The notes: generated from the letters alone by a model not told the origin. A stretch of DNA of 64,000 nucleotides from UBA1141 sp963665155 (GCA_963665155.2 CAXXFI010000001.1:868001-932000), one strand, 5' to 3'. Positions 1 through 8,206 are shown, counted from the first letter of the stretch. Made by a program: numbers and translations.

Positions 1-1
1 C

Positions 2-628
2 CGATGCGCCATCTACCTGCTTAGCTCGGCGCTGAGCCAAGGGATGCTTTCCCCCGTATGGCACTGCAAAGGACCTTTCCGAGACCGGTTCGAAGTGAAG
101 ACAATTTCCCTTGTGTTGGACGCCTCGGTTTTGGACGGCAAGCCCGTATTTTGGGAAGACATTGGCGGCCTCGAAAAATATCTGGAACTTTTGGCATACT
201 TGGCCGACCAAATGGAGCAGTTGGGCTCTGGCCCCCGGCAGTGGTCTGAGATACCCCAGGAGGAAATCGAAGAGGAAATCCTTATCCCCGGTTCGACCAG
301 CGATTTGTGCCAGCCTAAGGTGGCCGAGAGTCAATTGCCTAATGGCTCAGGGTCTGAGGCCACAGCGTCCCAGGTCATGACTGCGGGAACCGGAGAGGAA
401 CCATTGGCGGGATTCCTTGAAACCCGATGTAACCTGGTCCCGGAATCCTACACCATTGCCGCAGAGCTTTACAGCAACTATTTGGGTTGGTGTGAAGACG
501 CGGGTCAGAACCCATTGGCCCAGCGGAGCTTTGGCATCCAACTGACAAAATTGGGGTTCGTTCGCAAGCGGCGTGGCCGTGGCCGCCATTGGTGGAAGGG
601 ACTGGAAGCTATCAGGAGCAGTGTCTAG
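2..628 (+). CDS. C-terminal part of a phage/plasmid primase-like protein (partial)
   Basis: The frame is open to the left edge of the window, so this is the 3' end of a longer gene; the first ATG is at 44. The last ~50 residues (YSNYLGWCEDAGQNPL, then SFGIQLTKLGF and a basic RKRRGRGRHWWKG stretch) look like the winged-helix tail found at the C-terminus of P4/D5-type phage and plasmid primase-helicases. The middle (about residues 70-125) is low-complexity and acidic. No Walker motif is visible in the part present. It fits the phage-derived genes further right (14.3-19.6 kb) but is separated from them by housekeeping genes. The call rests on the tail only. Confidence 0.5.
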   Translation, partial: RCAIYLLSSALSQGMLSPVWHCKGPFRDRFEVKTISLVLDASVLDGKPVFWEDIGGLEKYLELLAYLADQMEQLGSGPRQWSEIPQEEIEEEILIPGSTSDLCQPKVAESQLPNGSGSEATASQVMTAGTGEEPLAGFLETRCNLVPESYTIAAELYSNYLGWCEDAGQNPLAQRSFGIQLTKLGFVRKRRGRGRHWWKGLEAIRSSV

Positions 629-915
629 CCACCTTACACGGGCGGCGGGAGTAAACTCCGTCAACAGCCGGGCTGGCCCAGGTTGCCGCAACAGCCTTTG
701 CGCCGGCGTAGCTTGATGAGGTTGTTGGAAACTACCAAGATTAGCTTGCGCCATATTGGCATAGACCCGCGCAAGTTGCTTAACGGTGTAAATTGGGTGT
801 CGTGGGCCTCGCACATGCTAAATAGATTAGGCTAATCCTAATGGCTCGGCAAGGCCTGTTCCCCAACTGATGGCTGATTCTTGAACGCTTTACGCTTTTA
901 ACTGCGGAGGCTGCC
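629..915. other. Intergenic region, nothing recognised
   Basis: There is no convincing coding region on either strand. A short palindrome centred on TTAGGCTAA lies near 830. The minus-strand frame covering 347-814 is judged a shadow because it shows no recognisable domain. Confidence 0.5.
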
Positions 916-2304
916 ATGCCCCATGATTATTTGGACCTACTCTCCGAGTTCGTAGTGAGGACTCACCTGGAAGATTTGGACCAGACCACGTTGGAGGCGG
1001 CCAAGTTAGTCGTGCTGGACACCATTGGCGCAATCTTGGCAGGTAGCAGACTCGAGGAAAACGCCAAGTTCGCCGGGTTGGCCAGGGAAATGAGTGGTGC
1101 TGGCGCTTCCTCACTTTTGGGACATGCCGAACTAGGACCAGCCAGAAAAGTCCAACCGGCATTTGCCGCTTTGGTAAATGGTGCTGCTGGGGTGGCTTTA
1201 GAAGTGGACGAGGGAAATAGGCTGGGAGGAGGTCATGCCTCGATCCACGTGACACCGTCGGCTTTGGCAATGGCCGAAGCTCGCACCGACTCTAATAACC
1301 CCGCTGGCGGGGCGAGCGGAAAAGCTTTCTTGGAAAGCGTGATCATCGGCTACGAGGTCACCTCGAGAATTGGCGGCGGGACCATGCCCAAGAGGGAGGT
1401 ACATTCCCACGGCACCTGGGGCACCATCGGAGCCGCTGCCCTCACCGCCAGGCTTCTGGGTTATGATGCGTCGGAGACCCGGCAGGCGATGAATATGGCA
1501 ATGTCTATGAGCCCGGCCAATACCTGGACGCCGTGTTTGGAAGGGGCCACGGTGCGCAACCTTTATCCGGGCCGGTCAGGATTCCAGGGTATACTGGCCG
1601 CCAACTTGGTCCGCTGCGGTTTCACGGCCATAAACGACGGCCCCAAGGATTTATACACGAGATTGATTGGCGATGGATTCGATCCTGAAGCGGTGGTCGA
1701 CGGTTTGGGTGAGCGGGGGAGCTACCGAATTCAACAAAACTATTTCAAGTTCCACGCTTGTTGCTTGTACAACCACCCGGTATTGGACGCTTTCCAGGCT
1801 ATTTCCCGTAGAGTAAAGTTCTCGGCTTCCGACGTGGAGAATATTCGCGTTGAGGCCCCGCTGCTGGCGCTGATAATGGCCGACCCGAAACCGGAAAACA
1901 TGCTGTCAGCCAAGTTCTCGATCCCCTATGCCGTGGCGGCGTCGCTGATCCATCAGTCCACCGACGTAACGGCCTTCTACCCGGACAAATTGGATGATCC
2001 AAGGGTGCGGGAATTGGCCCAGAAAGTGGAGGTTATGGGAGACGAGGAAATGAGCCTGCGTCGGTTCGATTACCCGGCAGCCAGGGTGACGGTGCGCTTG
2101 CAAAACGGTCGTGAAATTACGGACAGCGTGACCGCCCACCGGGGCGACACTCACAACCCGGTGCCCAGGGAGGAGTTGGTTGAAAAGTTTAGCTTCCTGG
2201 CCAAGGACAGCCTGGGTGAAGAAGGGGTTAGCCAGGTTGTCGACCTAGTTGGCCGGATAGAGAACTTGGAAGACGTGCGGGAGCTAACAGAGTTGTTAAG
2301 CTAG
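916..2304 (+). CDS. MmgE/PrpD family protein
   Basis: A 462-residue protein of the MmgE/PrpD family, which includes 2-methylcitrate dehydratase, cis-aconitate decarboxylase and many uncharacterised members. The family signature begins at the N-terminus (AAKLVVLDTIGAILAGS), followed by NGAAGVALEVDEGNR and GGGHASIHVTPSALA, a typical substrate-pocket region; the helical MmgE domain fills about residues 1-270 and the C-terminal lid the rest. Length is normal for the family. The ATG is preceded by GGAGG about 9 nt upstream. It is monocistronic and convergent with the queuosine genes. The real substrate cannot be told: no methylcitrate synthase or lyase is nearby, so a prpD role is not supported. 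Confidence 0.88.
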   Translation: MPHDYLDLLSEFVVRTHLEDLDQTTLEAAKLVVLDTIGAILAGSRLEENAKFAGLAREMSGAGASSLLGHAELGPARKVQPAFAALVNGAAGVALEVDEGNRLGGGHASIHVTPSALAMAEARTDSNNPAGGASGKAFLESVIIGYEVTSRIGGGTMPKREVHSHGTWGTIGAAALTARLLGYDASETRQAMNMAMSMSPANTWTPCLEGATVRNLYPGRSGFQGILAANLVRCGFTAINDGPKDLYTRLIGDGFDPEAVVDGLGERGSYRIQQNYFKFHACCLYNHPVLDAFQAISRRVKFSASDVENIRVEAPLLALIMADPKPENMLSAKFSIPYAVAASLIHQSTDVTAFYPDKLDDPRVRELAQKVEVMGDEEMSLRRFDYPAARVTVRLQNGREITDSVTAHRGDTHNPVPREELVEKFSFLAKDSLGEEGVSQVVDLVGRIENLEDVRELTELLS

Positions 2305-2336
2305 GTTGCCAAAACGCCAGTTTTCTTGAAGGGGTT

Positions 2337-2368
2337 TGGGGGAACTTCTTTTGGAAAAGAAGTTCCCC
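2337..2368. terminator. Perfect hairpin between convergent genes
   Basis: Arms GGGGGAACTTCTTTT and AAAAGAAGTTCCCCC pair perfectly over 15 bp around a two-base turn. It lies 30 nt after the MmgE/PrpD stop and just before the queE stop, so it can serve both converging transcripts. There is no long T tract. Confidence 0.6.
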
Positions 2369-2382
2369 CATATTGTTGTAAC

Positions 2383-3090
2383 CTACCGCCCCCGTTCATC
2401 TCCCCAAAGCAAAATGTGAAGCCGGGTGGAAAAACGAAACCCCTCTCTAACACAGGATTCGCTGACCCAACCGCTGCGCGATTTGAGCGCTTCTACAGTC
2501 TGTCCTTCAGGCATCAAAATAATGCGGTCGTTAGGCAGGCTATGCCGGTCCCGCAAGGCACAGACTTCATCTACGTCGCCAGGCTCCGCCAACACGAACT
2601 TGAAATAAGCATTGGGCAACCGTTGAAAAGCTGCGAGAGTTGAGGCGTCTTCGCGCCGCTCAGCGGTGTTGCCAGAGTTGGCTAGCTTGGGAGAAACGTT
2701 CCATTGGTCGATGTCCCGGACCAAGTCCGGCCCCGGAATTATGGTGCCGTTGGTTTCCACCTCAATGTGGGTCAGCCGTGTTTTCAGCGAAGCCACCAAC
2801 GGTGCCAACTCGGTCTGCTGCAGCAAAGGCTCCCCGCCGGTGATTACCAAGTTGGGGCAAGCAAATCCAAGAATCCTTTCTTCCAGTTCTGTTGCCTCTA
2901 GGGAGATTACCTCTTGGGCATAATCGAAGTTGGCCCAGTCCCACGTGTACTTGGTGTCGCACCAAGTACAGGTCAAGTTGCAAGTGGCCAAGCGGAGGAA
3001 CACCGTAGGGGTGCCAATGGTAGCGCCTTCCCCTTGTAGGGAATAGAACACTTCCGGTTCGCCGCGGGCCTGTCTGCTAACTCGGAGCAA
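2383..3090 (-). CDS. queE: 7-carboxy-7-deazaguanine synthase (radical SAM)
   Basis: QueE converts 6-carboxy-5,6,7,8-tetrahydropterin to 7-carboxy-7-deazaguanine, the third step towards preQ0. Residues 10-35 carry the family opening FYSLQGEGATIGTPTVFLRL, followed by the radical-SAM cluster motif CNLTCTWC (CX3CX2C) and the DTKYTWDW motif. NLVITGGEPLLQQ is the GGEP SAM-binding motif. The 235 residues are typical. Translation appears to start at TTG directly after the queC stop, implying coupling to queC; a clear Shine-Dalgarno is absent. It is the last gene of the queF-queD-queC-queE run. Confidence 0.93.
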   Translation of the reverse strand: MLRVSRQARGEPEVFYSLQGEGATIGTPTVFLRLATCNLTCTWCDTKYTWDWANFDYAQEVISLEATELEERILGFACPNLVITGGEPLLQQTELAPLVASLKTRLTHIEVETNGTIIPGPDLVRDIDQWNVSPKLANSGNTAERREDASTLAAFQRLPNAYFKFVLAEPGDVDEVCALRDRHSLPNDRIILMPEGQTVEALKSRSGWVSESCVREGFRFSTRLHILLWGDERGR

Positions 3091-3837
3091 CTAGGAAATC
3101 CCGAGTTTCTGGAGTAGAGGGTCCGGTACGCCGGCTTCGGCAAAGCCCTTCGCCCTTAGGATGCAGCTATCACAGGAGCCGCAGGGAGTGAGATTCCCTT
3201 GGTAGCAACTCCAAGTCAATTCCAGCGGAGCTTCTAATTCCATGGCCATCCTGACGATGTCGGCCTTGGACTTGTCGATTATTGGTGTTTCCACCTGTAT
3301 GGGGATGTTGTATTGGGTCCAGATTTTGCTGCCAAGATCCAAGGATTTAGACATTTGGCTGAAGAACTCGGGGCGGCAATCGGGGTAGCCGCTGTAGTCG
3401 ATGGCGTTGGGCGCCATGAACAAACGAGCTTCTATCCCTTCGGGCGCAATGCCTTCCTCTTCGATGGCGTGGAGCACCTGGCTTTCCAGGAATGCGGCCG
3501 CCAGGGACAAGAAGATAGTATTTCTAAGGGGCACGTAGGTTATGGGGATGCTGACGCCCATCTGTTCGGCGGAGCGGTCTTCCGGCACCGGAAATCGTTC
3601 GGGGTAAGTGAGGGCGGAGTACCAAGCTACGTCCCGGAGAAAAGAAATGTCCAGCAGGTGGTGCCTGACTCCCAGAACTTGGCAGATTTCCTTGGCGCAC
3701 TCCACTTCTTTGGTGTGGGTCTGGCCGTATTGAAAGGTTAGCGCAGTAAGGTCGCCGGTCAGAGGAATGGCGTAGGCCGTGACCGTGGTGGAGTCCAGGC
3801 CACCGGAAAGAAGGGTTACACCGTAGCTTGTGGGCAT
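3091..3837 (-). CDS. queC: 7-cyano-7-deazaguanine synthase
   Basis: QueC uses ATP and ammonia to turn 7-carboxy-7-deazaguanine into preQ0. The PP-loop SGGLDSTT is at residues 11-18. The C-terminal zinc site is complete: Cys in ELTWSCYQGN followed by TPCGSCDSC. The 248 residues are slightly long: a segment around residues 115-135 (LHAIEEEGIAPEGIEARLF) is an insertion seen in some QueC proteins. It abuts queE without a gap and lies about 140 bp downstream of queD. Confidence 0.94.
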   Translation of the reverse strand: MPTSYGVTLLSGGLDSTTVTAYAIPLTGDLTALTFQYGQTHTKEVECAKEICQVLGVRHHLLDISFLRDVAWYSALTYPERFPVPEDRSAEQMGVSIPITYVPLRNTIFLSLAAAFLESQVLHAIEEEGIAPEGIEARLFMAPNAIDYSGYPDCRPEFFSQMSKSLDLGSKIWTQYNIPIQVETPIIDKSKADIVRMAMELEAPLELTWSCYQGNLTPCGSCDSCILRAKGFAEAGVPDPLLQKLGIS

Positions 3838-3978
3838 TTTATTTGATCAGCTTCCTGCTAAATGTCAGCGGGATGAATATTACCTGGTTCGTTGTTGTTG
3901 GGTAGGTAGAACCACTGCGGCAGTAAGACCCTTCGACGGGCTCAGAGCGAACGTACGATACTTAAGCGGGCTCTTAGG
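3838..3978. repeat. Intergenic spacer with a REP-like palindromic repeat
   Basis: Positions 3927-3953 hold CCCTTCGACGGGCTCAGAGC followed by GAACG, a dispersed repeat unit. Related copies lie at 46677-46704, 46757-46779 and about 46794-46822. It sits between queD and queC. Confidence 0.6.
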
Positions 3979-4395
3979 CTAGGTTTCTTGGTATTCGGCG
4001 TATTGATTGGCAGATTCCCAGAGTCTGACCCGGTCGGGGGTTATCCCGCAAAGCTCTTTTACCTTCTTGTATAACTCCCGGCTCATGACCTCGCATGAAG
4101 GGTTCTCGTCTTGAAACTGATAGATTCTGCCCTTCGATACGGGCTCCAAGCCTTTTATTAGTTGCGTGTCTCGACTGTTGGCTAAGAAGGCGTGGTCCCA
4201 ATTGTCGTCAATCCAATTTTTCACTCTGGCTTTTAACTCGGTGAAGTCGAATACCAGGCCCAAAGAGTCCAGCGACGAGGACTTCAGGAAGACCTCAACC
4301 CGGTAGGTGTGGCCGTGGGGAAAGGCGCACTTGCCATTGTAATCCAGAAGCCGGTGACCGCTGTCGAAAATTATTTCGATTCTGATCTGGTGCAT
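3979..4395 (-). CDS. queD: 6-carboxy-5,6,7,8-tetrahydropterin synthase
   Basis: QueD converts 7,8-dihydroneopterin triphosphate to 6-carboxy-tetrahydropterin, the first committed queuosine precursor. Zinc-ligand histidines are in FDSGHRL (about residue 14) and FPHGHTYRV (residues 26-34), the PTPS/QueD hallmark. The 138-residue length fits. The N-terminus MHQIRIEIIFDSGHRL is a normal family start. It follows queF by a single base (4396), so the two are almost certainly cotranscribed. The usual QueD catalytic Cys, expected between the two His motifs, is seen in NGKCAFPHGH. Confidence 0.93.
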   Translation of the reverse strand: MHQIRIEIIFDSGHRLLDYNGKCAFPHGHTYRVEVFLKSSSLDSLGLVFDFTELKARVKNWIDDNWDHAFLANSRDTQLIKGLEPVSKGRIYQFQDENPSCEVMSRELYKKVKELCGITPDRVRLWESANQYAEYQET

Positions 4396-4396
4396 T

Positions 4397-4840
4397 CTAG
4401 CCGGTTGCGCTTTTGGCCCTGCCGCGCGGGTAGTCCACGGCGACCGAAGTGTGAATCCCGCCCCGTACTTTGTAATCCAGTGTTATGCGCATTGACCGAG
4501 GCTGGCACACCGCCACCAAGTCGTTGAGGATACTGTTGACGGCATGCTCCTGAACAATGCCCACGTCCCGGTAGGACAGCAGGTAATACTTCAAGGATTT
4601 CAGCTCAATGCAACTCTGGTCCGGCACATAAACGATTTCCAGTGTGCCGTAGTCCGGCAGGCCGGTCCAAGGGCAGACGGCGGTGAATTCATCGGTGTCT
4701 ACCAATACGTCGGTGTCCTGCTCCGGGTATTCATACTGAAAGGTCAACAAACACTTGGCGTCTATTTCGCTTTCGTCCTTGACCGGCAAAGGACTGTCCA
4801 AGCCTTCGTACTGGTTTCTGAGTTCTGGTATAGTAGCCAT
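4397..4840 (-). CDS. queF: NADPH-dependent preQ0 reductase
   Basis: QueF reduces the nitrile of preQ0 to the amine preQ1. The short 147-residue (YkvM-type) form is seen: catalytic Cys56 in FTAVCPWTGLPDYG with Asp63, the NADPH motif around LKSLKYYLLSYRDVGI, and EHAVNSILNDLV. I chose ATG at 4840, not the earlier in-frame start at 4918, because AGGAGAG lies 8 nt upstream and MATIPELRNQYEG is a family-like start. It is the first gene of the que operon. No preQ1 riboswitch of class I or II could be recognised in the 300 bp upstream. Confidence 0.94.
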   Translation of the reverse strand: MATIPELRNQYEGLDSPLPVKDESEIDAKCLLTFQYEYPEQDTDVLVDTDEFTAVCPWTGLPDYGTLEIVYVPDQSCIELKSLKYYLLSYRDVGIVQEHAVNSILNDLVAVCQPRSMRITLDYKVRGGIHTSVAVDYPRGRAKSATG

Positions 4841-5158
4841 GGAGTTCTCTCCTGGGATTATCACCCAAGCGCAGCGCGCGTTTCTCAACAACGGGTTTCC
4901 TAGCAACATGATAGGCATGGAGCCGGGTGTGTGTCAAAAACTACGAGGGCTGTCGGTGCACTTGTGACGTAACCGCAGTGCCGCTAAGGGCATTACCCAG
5001 CAATGAGTCCACAGCCTGAATTCAAGTTAAGAATCAACCGTGAGCGAGCGGTGGCATCGGCCCAGACCAGGATTGTCGATCGACTTTGAGCATTACTATC
5101 ACCGGCAATCACCGGCGCTTAACTGACGCCCGTTAATCGCAGGATCAGGAGCCTAAAT
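4841..5158. promoter_or_regulatory. Divergent intergenic region upstream of queF and the RidA gene
   Basis: About 320 bp without a gene, expected to hold both promoters. I see no clear -35/-10 pair and no recognisable preQ1 aptamer. Confidence 0.35.
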
Positions 5159-5649
5159 ATGGCGCTGACTTTGGCAGACTTGGATGCCATGGGTATACCG
5201 GAAGCCCAGGCATTGCCGTGGGCACAGCGAGACCAATTCCTGGATTTAATCATCGCCGATGGTCGGGGTCATACCACTGATCTTCACTCCTACCGCACGG
5301 GTCTGTACAGCGATTATTTCGAGGAAGATTTCACCCGTTTCCTCAAAGTCAAGGCCGTGAAGGTTTTGTGCCGGGGCACGACGCCATCGGGATTTGACGG
5401 CGTGATGGTCGGAGAAACCGACGAAGAGCAATACCGGGCAGCCTTTAGGCATGTTGACGCCACGCTGAAGGCGGCTTCCACCAGTTTCAGCCGGGTGGTG
5501 ACCCTGGTGGTTTTTTTGACCGATATGGAGAAATGGTCTCTGTTTAACGAGGTCCACCTTGCCGGGCGGTTATCGGCACTACGGGACTGGCCCAGAAACC
5601 ACTGGCAATCGAAATCGTTGAGTGTTTTGCCTACAAAGTGGCGGCTTAA
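5159..5649 (+). pseudogene. RidA/YjgF-family protein, broken by a deletion frameshift
   Basis: The first frame gives a RidA-like core (EEQYRAAFRHVDATLKAAST, VVTLVVFLTDMEKW, LFNEV) behind an ~85-residue N-terminal part. After about 5550 this frame becomes meaningless. The other frame then gives PPCRAVIGTTGLAQKPLAIE and IVECFAYKVAA before TAA at 5647-5649, which is a good RidA C-terminus containing the conserved Arg. The usual ten or so residues between NEV and PPCR are missing, so about 30 bp plus a frame change have been lost. RidA proteins remove reactive enamine/imine intermediates. It precedes the OsmC gene by 60 bp. A sequencing error alone would not explain the missing segment. Confidence 0.75.
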
Positions 5650-5709
5650 TAGTAATCAGCTTTTCGTGTTGTAAGAAGTTGGTACTTGCCAATATTTGAG
5701 GAGGACGAT

Positions 5710-6144
5710 ATGAGCAACCTGACCTTGGCTTACAAAGTGCGAAGCTATAGCACCAAGACCTTGGGCCGCGCTATTTGCAACGCGCGCACTCACCATTTCG
5801 TGGCCGACGATGCTGGCGGGGAAGAAGTGGGAGCCGGAGAGTTTTTCTTTTCCAGTATATCGGCATGTGCCGTCAACATGGTGGAAAGGTTGGCCAATAC
5901 GGGGAATATTTCTCTGGATTGGATGGACGTTGGTGTGGAGGCTTGGCGTGACCCGGACAAGCCAGCCGGGGACATTACTCTGTTCGATGCGATAAAGATT
6001 AATTTCGAGATGTGGGGCGTTGACGACGACCAGGCATTCGAACTGGTGGAAACCTGGAAAAAGCGTTGACCCCTTTATGGTTCGGTCGCCGTGGCGACCT
6101 CAGATACCACCGTGGAATTGGTGTCCCATACCAGCCCGCGGTAG
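5710..6144 (+). CDS. OsmC-family protein with predicted selenocysteine (UGA at 6067)
   Basis: OsmC/Ohr-type proteins are cysteine-based peroxidases. The first conserved Cys is in FFFSSISACAVNMVERLA (about residue 57). The frame stops at TGA 6067-6069 after VETWKKR, but continues as PLYGSVAVATSDTTVELVSH to TAG at 6142. In the family this position reads R-C-P-[VL]-Y: the UGA sits on the second catalytic Cys. Read through, the protein is 144 residues, the normal length. A hairpin with G in its loop lies 14 nt downstream. The start at ATG 5710 has GAGGAGG 6 nt upstream; the earlier frame start at 5686 is less likely. OsmC-like selenoproteins have been reported from marine metagenomes, so the family precedent exists. 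The alternative is a nonsense mutation. Confidence 0.8.
6078..6108 (+). promoter_or_regulatory. Candidate bacterial SECIS hairpin in the OsmC-family mRNA
   Basis: The core stem GGTCGC / GCGACC (6084-6089 with 6094-6099) closes a CGTG loop. An outer TGGT/ACCA pairing is possible. The apical loop begins 20 nt after the UGA and has G in its first two bases, as expected for bacterial SECIS elements. Confidence 0.65.
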
Positions 6145-6307
6145 CTCCTCGAGAGTTGGGATTTTTTATGTTGAATTGTAGTTGCCGCCAGAGGTATGCC
6201 GTTTCGATGCGCATTCAGGCGGCGCTAAGGATGCCGGATGCAAAATGCAGCCGGGCTTGTCCCAATCTCGGACACAACCCGATTTCGACTGAATTGCCGA
6301 GGCTTTA
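6145..6307. other. Spacer between the two UGA-containing genes
   Basis: 163 bp with no gene recognised. The two flanking genes point the same way and may share a transcript. Confidence 0.3.
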
Positions 6308-7243
6308 ATGAGAATTTGTTCTTTCCTCCCCAGCGCCACCGAGATCGTCTATGGTTTGGGTTTGCAGGACCAGCTCTTTGGGGTTACTCACGAATGCGAC
6401 TATCCGCCGGACGCCAAAAATAAGCCGAGGGTAGTGCACAGCGTCTTCGATGATGCGGACCCGCCCAGCAGCGGTGAGATTAGCCGGATTATATCCGAGC
6501 GGTTGGAACAGGGTCTGGGCATATACGACATTGACGCGGAAGTTCTGGCGGAAGCTGAACCGGACCTGCTGCTTACTCAGGCAATCTGCGAGGTTTGAGC
6601 CATCTCGTCTCGGCAGGTTGCCGAGGCCAGCATTTCTCTGCCCAAGGAACCAGAGGTATTGTCCTTGGACCCTCAATATGTCGGCGATGTTTTGGAAGAT
6701 ATTCGCCGAATTGGCCGCGCCACCGGCACCGAACAGAAAGCAGAATCGATTGCGGCGGCGATGCAGGCACGTTTGGATGCCGTTTCTCGAATCGCAGCCC
6801 AAGCCGACACTCGACCCAGGGTTTTGCACCTGGAATGGGTCGATCCGCTAATGTGCGGGGGACATTGGGTTCCGGAAATGGTTGAAATGGCGGGCGGCGT
6901 GAATTGCTTTGGGGATAAGGAAAAGGGGTCGTTTCGACTGGAATGGTCCGAAGTGGTTGACAGCAAACCGGATGTAATCGTGTTGATGCCCTGCGGATTC
7001 GACGTCAAGAGAGGGCTTCAGGACCTGCCCACGCTGGTCAAACAAGAGGGTTGGGCCTCGCTGCCAGCAGTGGTGAACAACCGGGTCTACGTAATTGACG
7101 CAGGAGCTTATACCAGCAGATCGGGACCACGGTTGGTGGAAGGTTTGGAAATCATGGCCGAGATGATTCATCCCGAGCTTTTCTCGGATATGGTGCCCGA
7201 GGCCGGGGCTCTGCGGCTTTACGGGGATCTGACCAAGGTCTAA
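6308..7243 (+). CDS. Cobalamin-binding (BtuF-like) protein with predicted selenocysteine (UGA at 6596)
   Basis: The N-terminus MRICSFLPSATEIVYGLGL and THECDYPPDA are the signature of the periplasmic-binding-protein-like 'cobalamin-binding protein' family related to BtuF. The frame is stopped by TGA 6596-6598 inside LLLTQAICEV-UGA-AIS. Family members read TQ-x-C-x-V-C-A-V-S here, so UGA replaces the second conserved Cys. The same frame continues without interruption for 215 residues (VLHLEWVDPLMCGGHWVPEM, DVIVLMPCGFDVKRG, SGPRLVEGLEIMAEMIHPE), giving the full 311 residues. A 7-bp hairpin with a GGT loop follows 10 nt after the UGA. There is no signal peptide, as usual for this branch. The gene may take part in cobalamin handling; the B12 operon is 25 kb away. 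Confidence 0.8.
6609..6625 (+). promoter_or_regulatory. Candidate bacterial SECIS hairpin in the cobalamin-binding-protein mRNA
   Basis: CTCGGCA (6609-6615) pairs perfectly with TGCCGAG (6619-6625) around the loop GGT. The loop begins 17 nt after the UGA with G first. Confidence 0.65.
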
Positions 7244-7264
7244 CCCAGACTTTCTTGTCTTGCA

Positions 7265-7417
7265 CTAGTATTACAACGACGGATTACCAAATATTTCGTC
7301 TTCCCCTTCGTATTCGGCTGCCAGCGGGCTATCGCGGTAGGCTCATCGCATCACGTTATTAGGTTCAAATCATTCTCGAAAATCGCCCTGCCAGAGGAAC
7401 CGTCGTTGTAATACTAG
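7265..7417. mobile_element. MITE related to the IS701-like element at 15148
   Basis: A 145-bp non-coding element with terminal inverted repeats TATTACAACGACGG and CCGTCGTTGTAATA, flanked by the 4-bp direct repeat CTAG on both sides. The outer ten bases of the repeat (TATTACAACG) and the CTAG duplication are the same as in the IS701-like element at 15148-16704, so that transposase family probably mobilised it. Confidence 0.8.
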
Positions 7418-7500
7418 TGCCGCATTGATAAAATAGTGGTGGATACGGGGTTACCCCTCTCAATCTCCCCCTTACGCAAGGGGAGAAGATGATTGATCCA

Positions 7501-8154
7501 CTAGTTGAGGCGGGGTCCCTTGAAGGGGTTGCGCTTTGCAACCTGCTCTATTAGTACTTGGTTTCCCCTTTTCAGCAAGGGCAACAATCGTTCGAGCCGC
7601 TCGTACGCCGTAGCCATTTCCAACACGCCCTGCTGGATGGGCCGGGGCAGGTCCAAGTTGGAGGCCACACCGTAGGCTAGGGTTACCGGCTCGGAAGGAA
7701 TTTCCGCATTGGCCGTCCAACCCCCAGTCAAGGACGACAGGTTCCGCAGGAAGAGCGTGTATTGTTCGCCTACTTCGGCCATCAACTCCGGCTGATCTTC
7801 ACCGGGTTGTTCATCGAGATAGCGCACCTGTCCCACTAGATGAGGGACTTGCTGGGTGATGTTGGCCGTCTCGAACCTCAACTCTCCCTTGGTCAATAGG
7901 TTCATCCTTCCGTCCTCCAGCCGGTCCACCGTGGTGACACGCGCACTGGTGCCAATGCTGAAAGGCTCGGCGGGACCTCCCACTTCCGGTCCTTCTTTGA
8001 TGAGGACGACTCCGAAGGGTTCTCCCCTCTCGATGCAATCACCGATCATCGCTTTGTAGCGTTCTTCGAAAATGTGCAGAGGTAAGACCATGCCAGGAAA
8101 TAAGACAACGTTCAACGGGAACAGGGGCAGTTCGATTAAATCATCCGATGGCAT
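7501..8154 (-). CDS. LON peptidase N-terminal (substrate-binding) domain protein
   Basis: The protein is a stand-alone LON substrate-binding domain: IELPLFPLNVVLFPGMVLPL and HIFEERYKAMI near the N-terminus are diagnostic, followed by the beta-rich part (GTSARVTTVDRLEDGRMNLL, RFE). The helical part of the domain fills residues ~120-215. There is no ATPase or protease domain, so it is not Lon itself. I chose ATG 8154 because the domain starts at once and GGAGGA is about 10 nt upstream; the longer frame to 8232 adds an unrelated tail. The function of such stand-alone proteins in bacteria is not settled. Confidence 0.85.
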   Translation of the reverse strand: MPSDDLIELPLFPLNVVLFPGMVLPLHIFEERYKAMIGDCIERGEPFGVVLIKEGPEVGGPAEPFSIGTSARVTTVDRLEDGRMNLLTKGELRFETANITQQVPHLVGQVRYLDEQPGEDQPELMAEVGEQYTLFLRNLSSLTGGWTANAEIPSEPVTLAYGVASNLDLPRPIQQGVLEMATAYERLERLLPLLKRGNQVLIEQVAKRNPFKGPRLN

Positions 8155-8174
8155 GTGTTGCTGTTCCTCCTTGG

Positions 8175-8206
8175 CACTGGGGCACGGGGCACGGGGCACT
8201 GGGAGT
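8175..8206. repeat. Short GGGGCAC tandem repeat
   Basis: The stretch reads as four imperfect units of GGGGCAC(T/G) just upstream of the LON-domain gene. Confidence 0.5.

Noticed and set aside
347..814. Minus-strand frame overlapping the primase-like gene
   Set aside because: No domain, and it lies largely antisense to a gene with family-like sequence.
4841..5158. preQ1 riboswitch upstream of queF
   Set aside because: Neither the short class I pseudoknot nor a class II pattern could be recognised.
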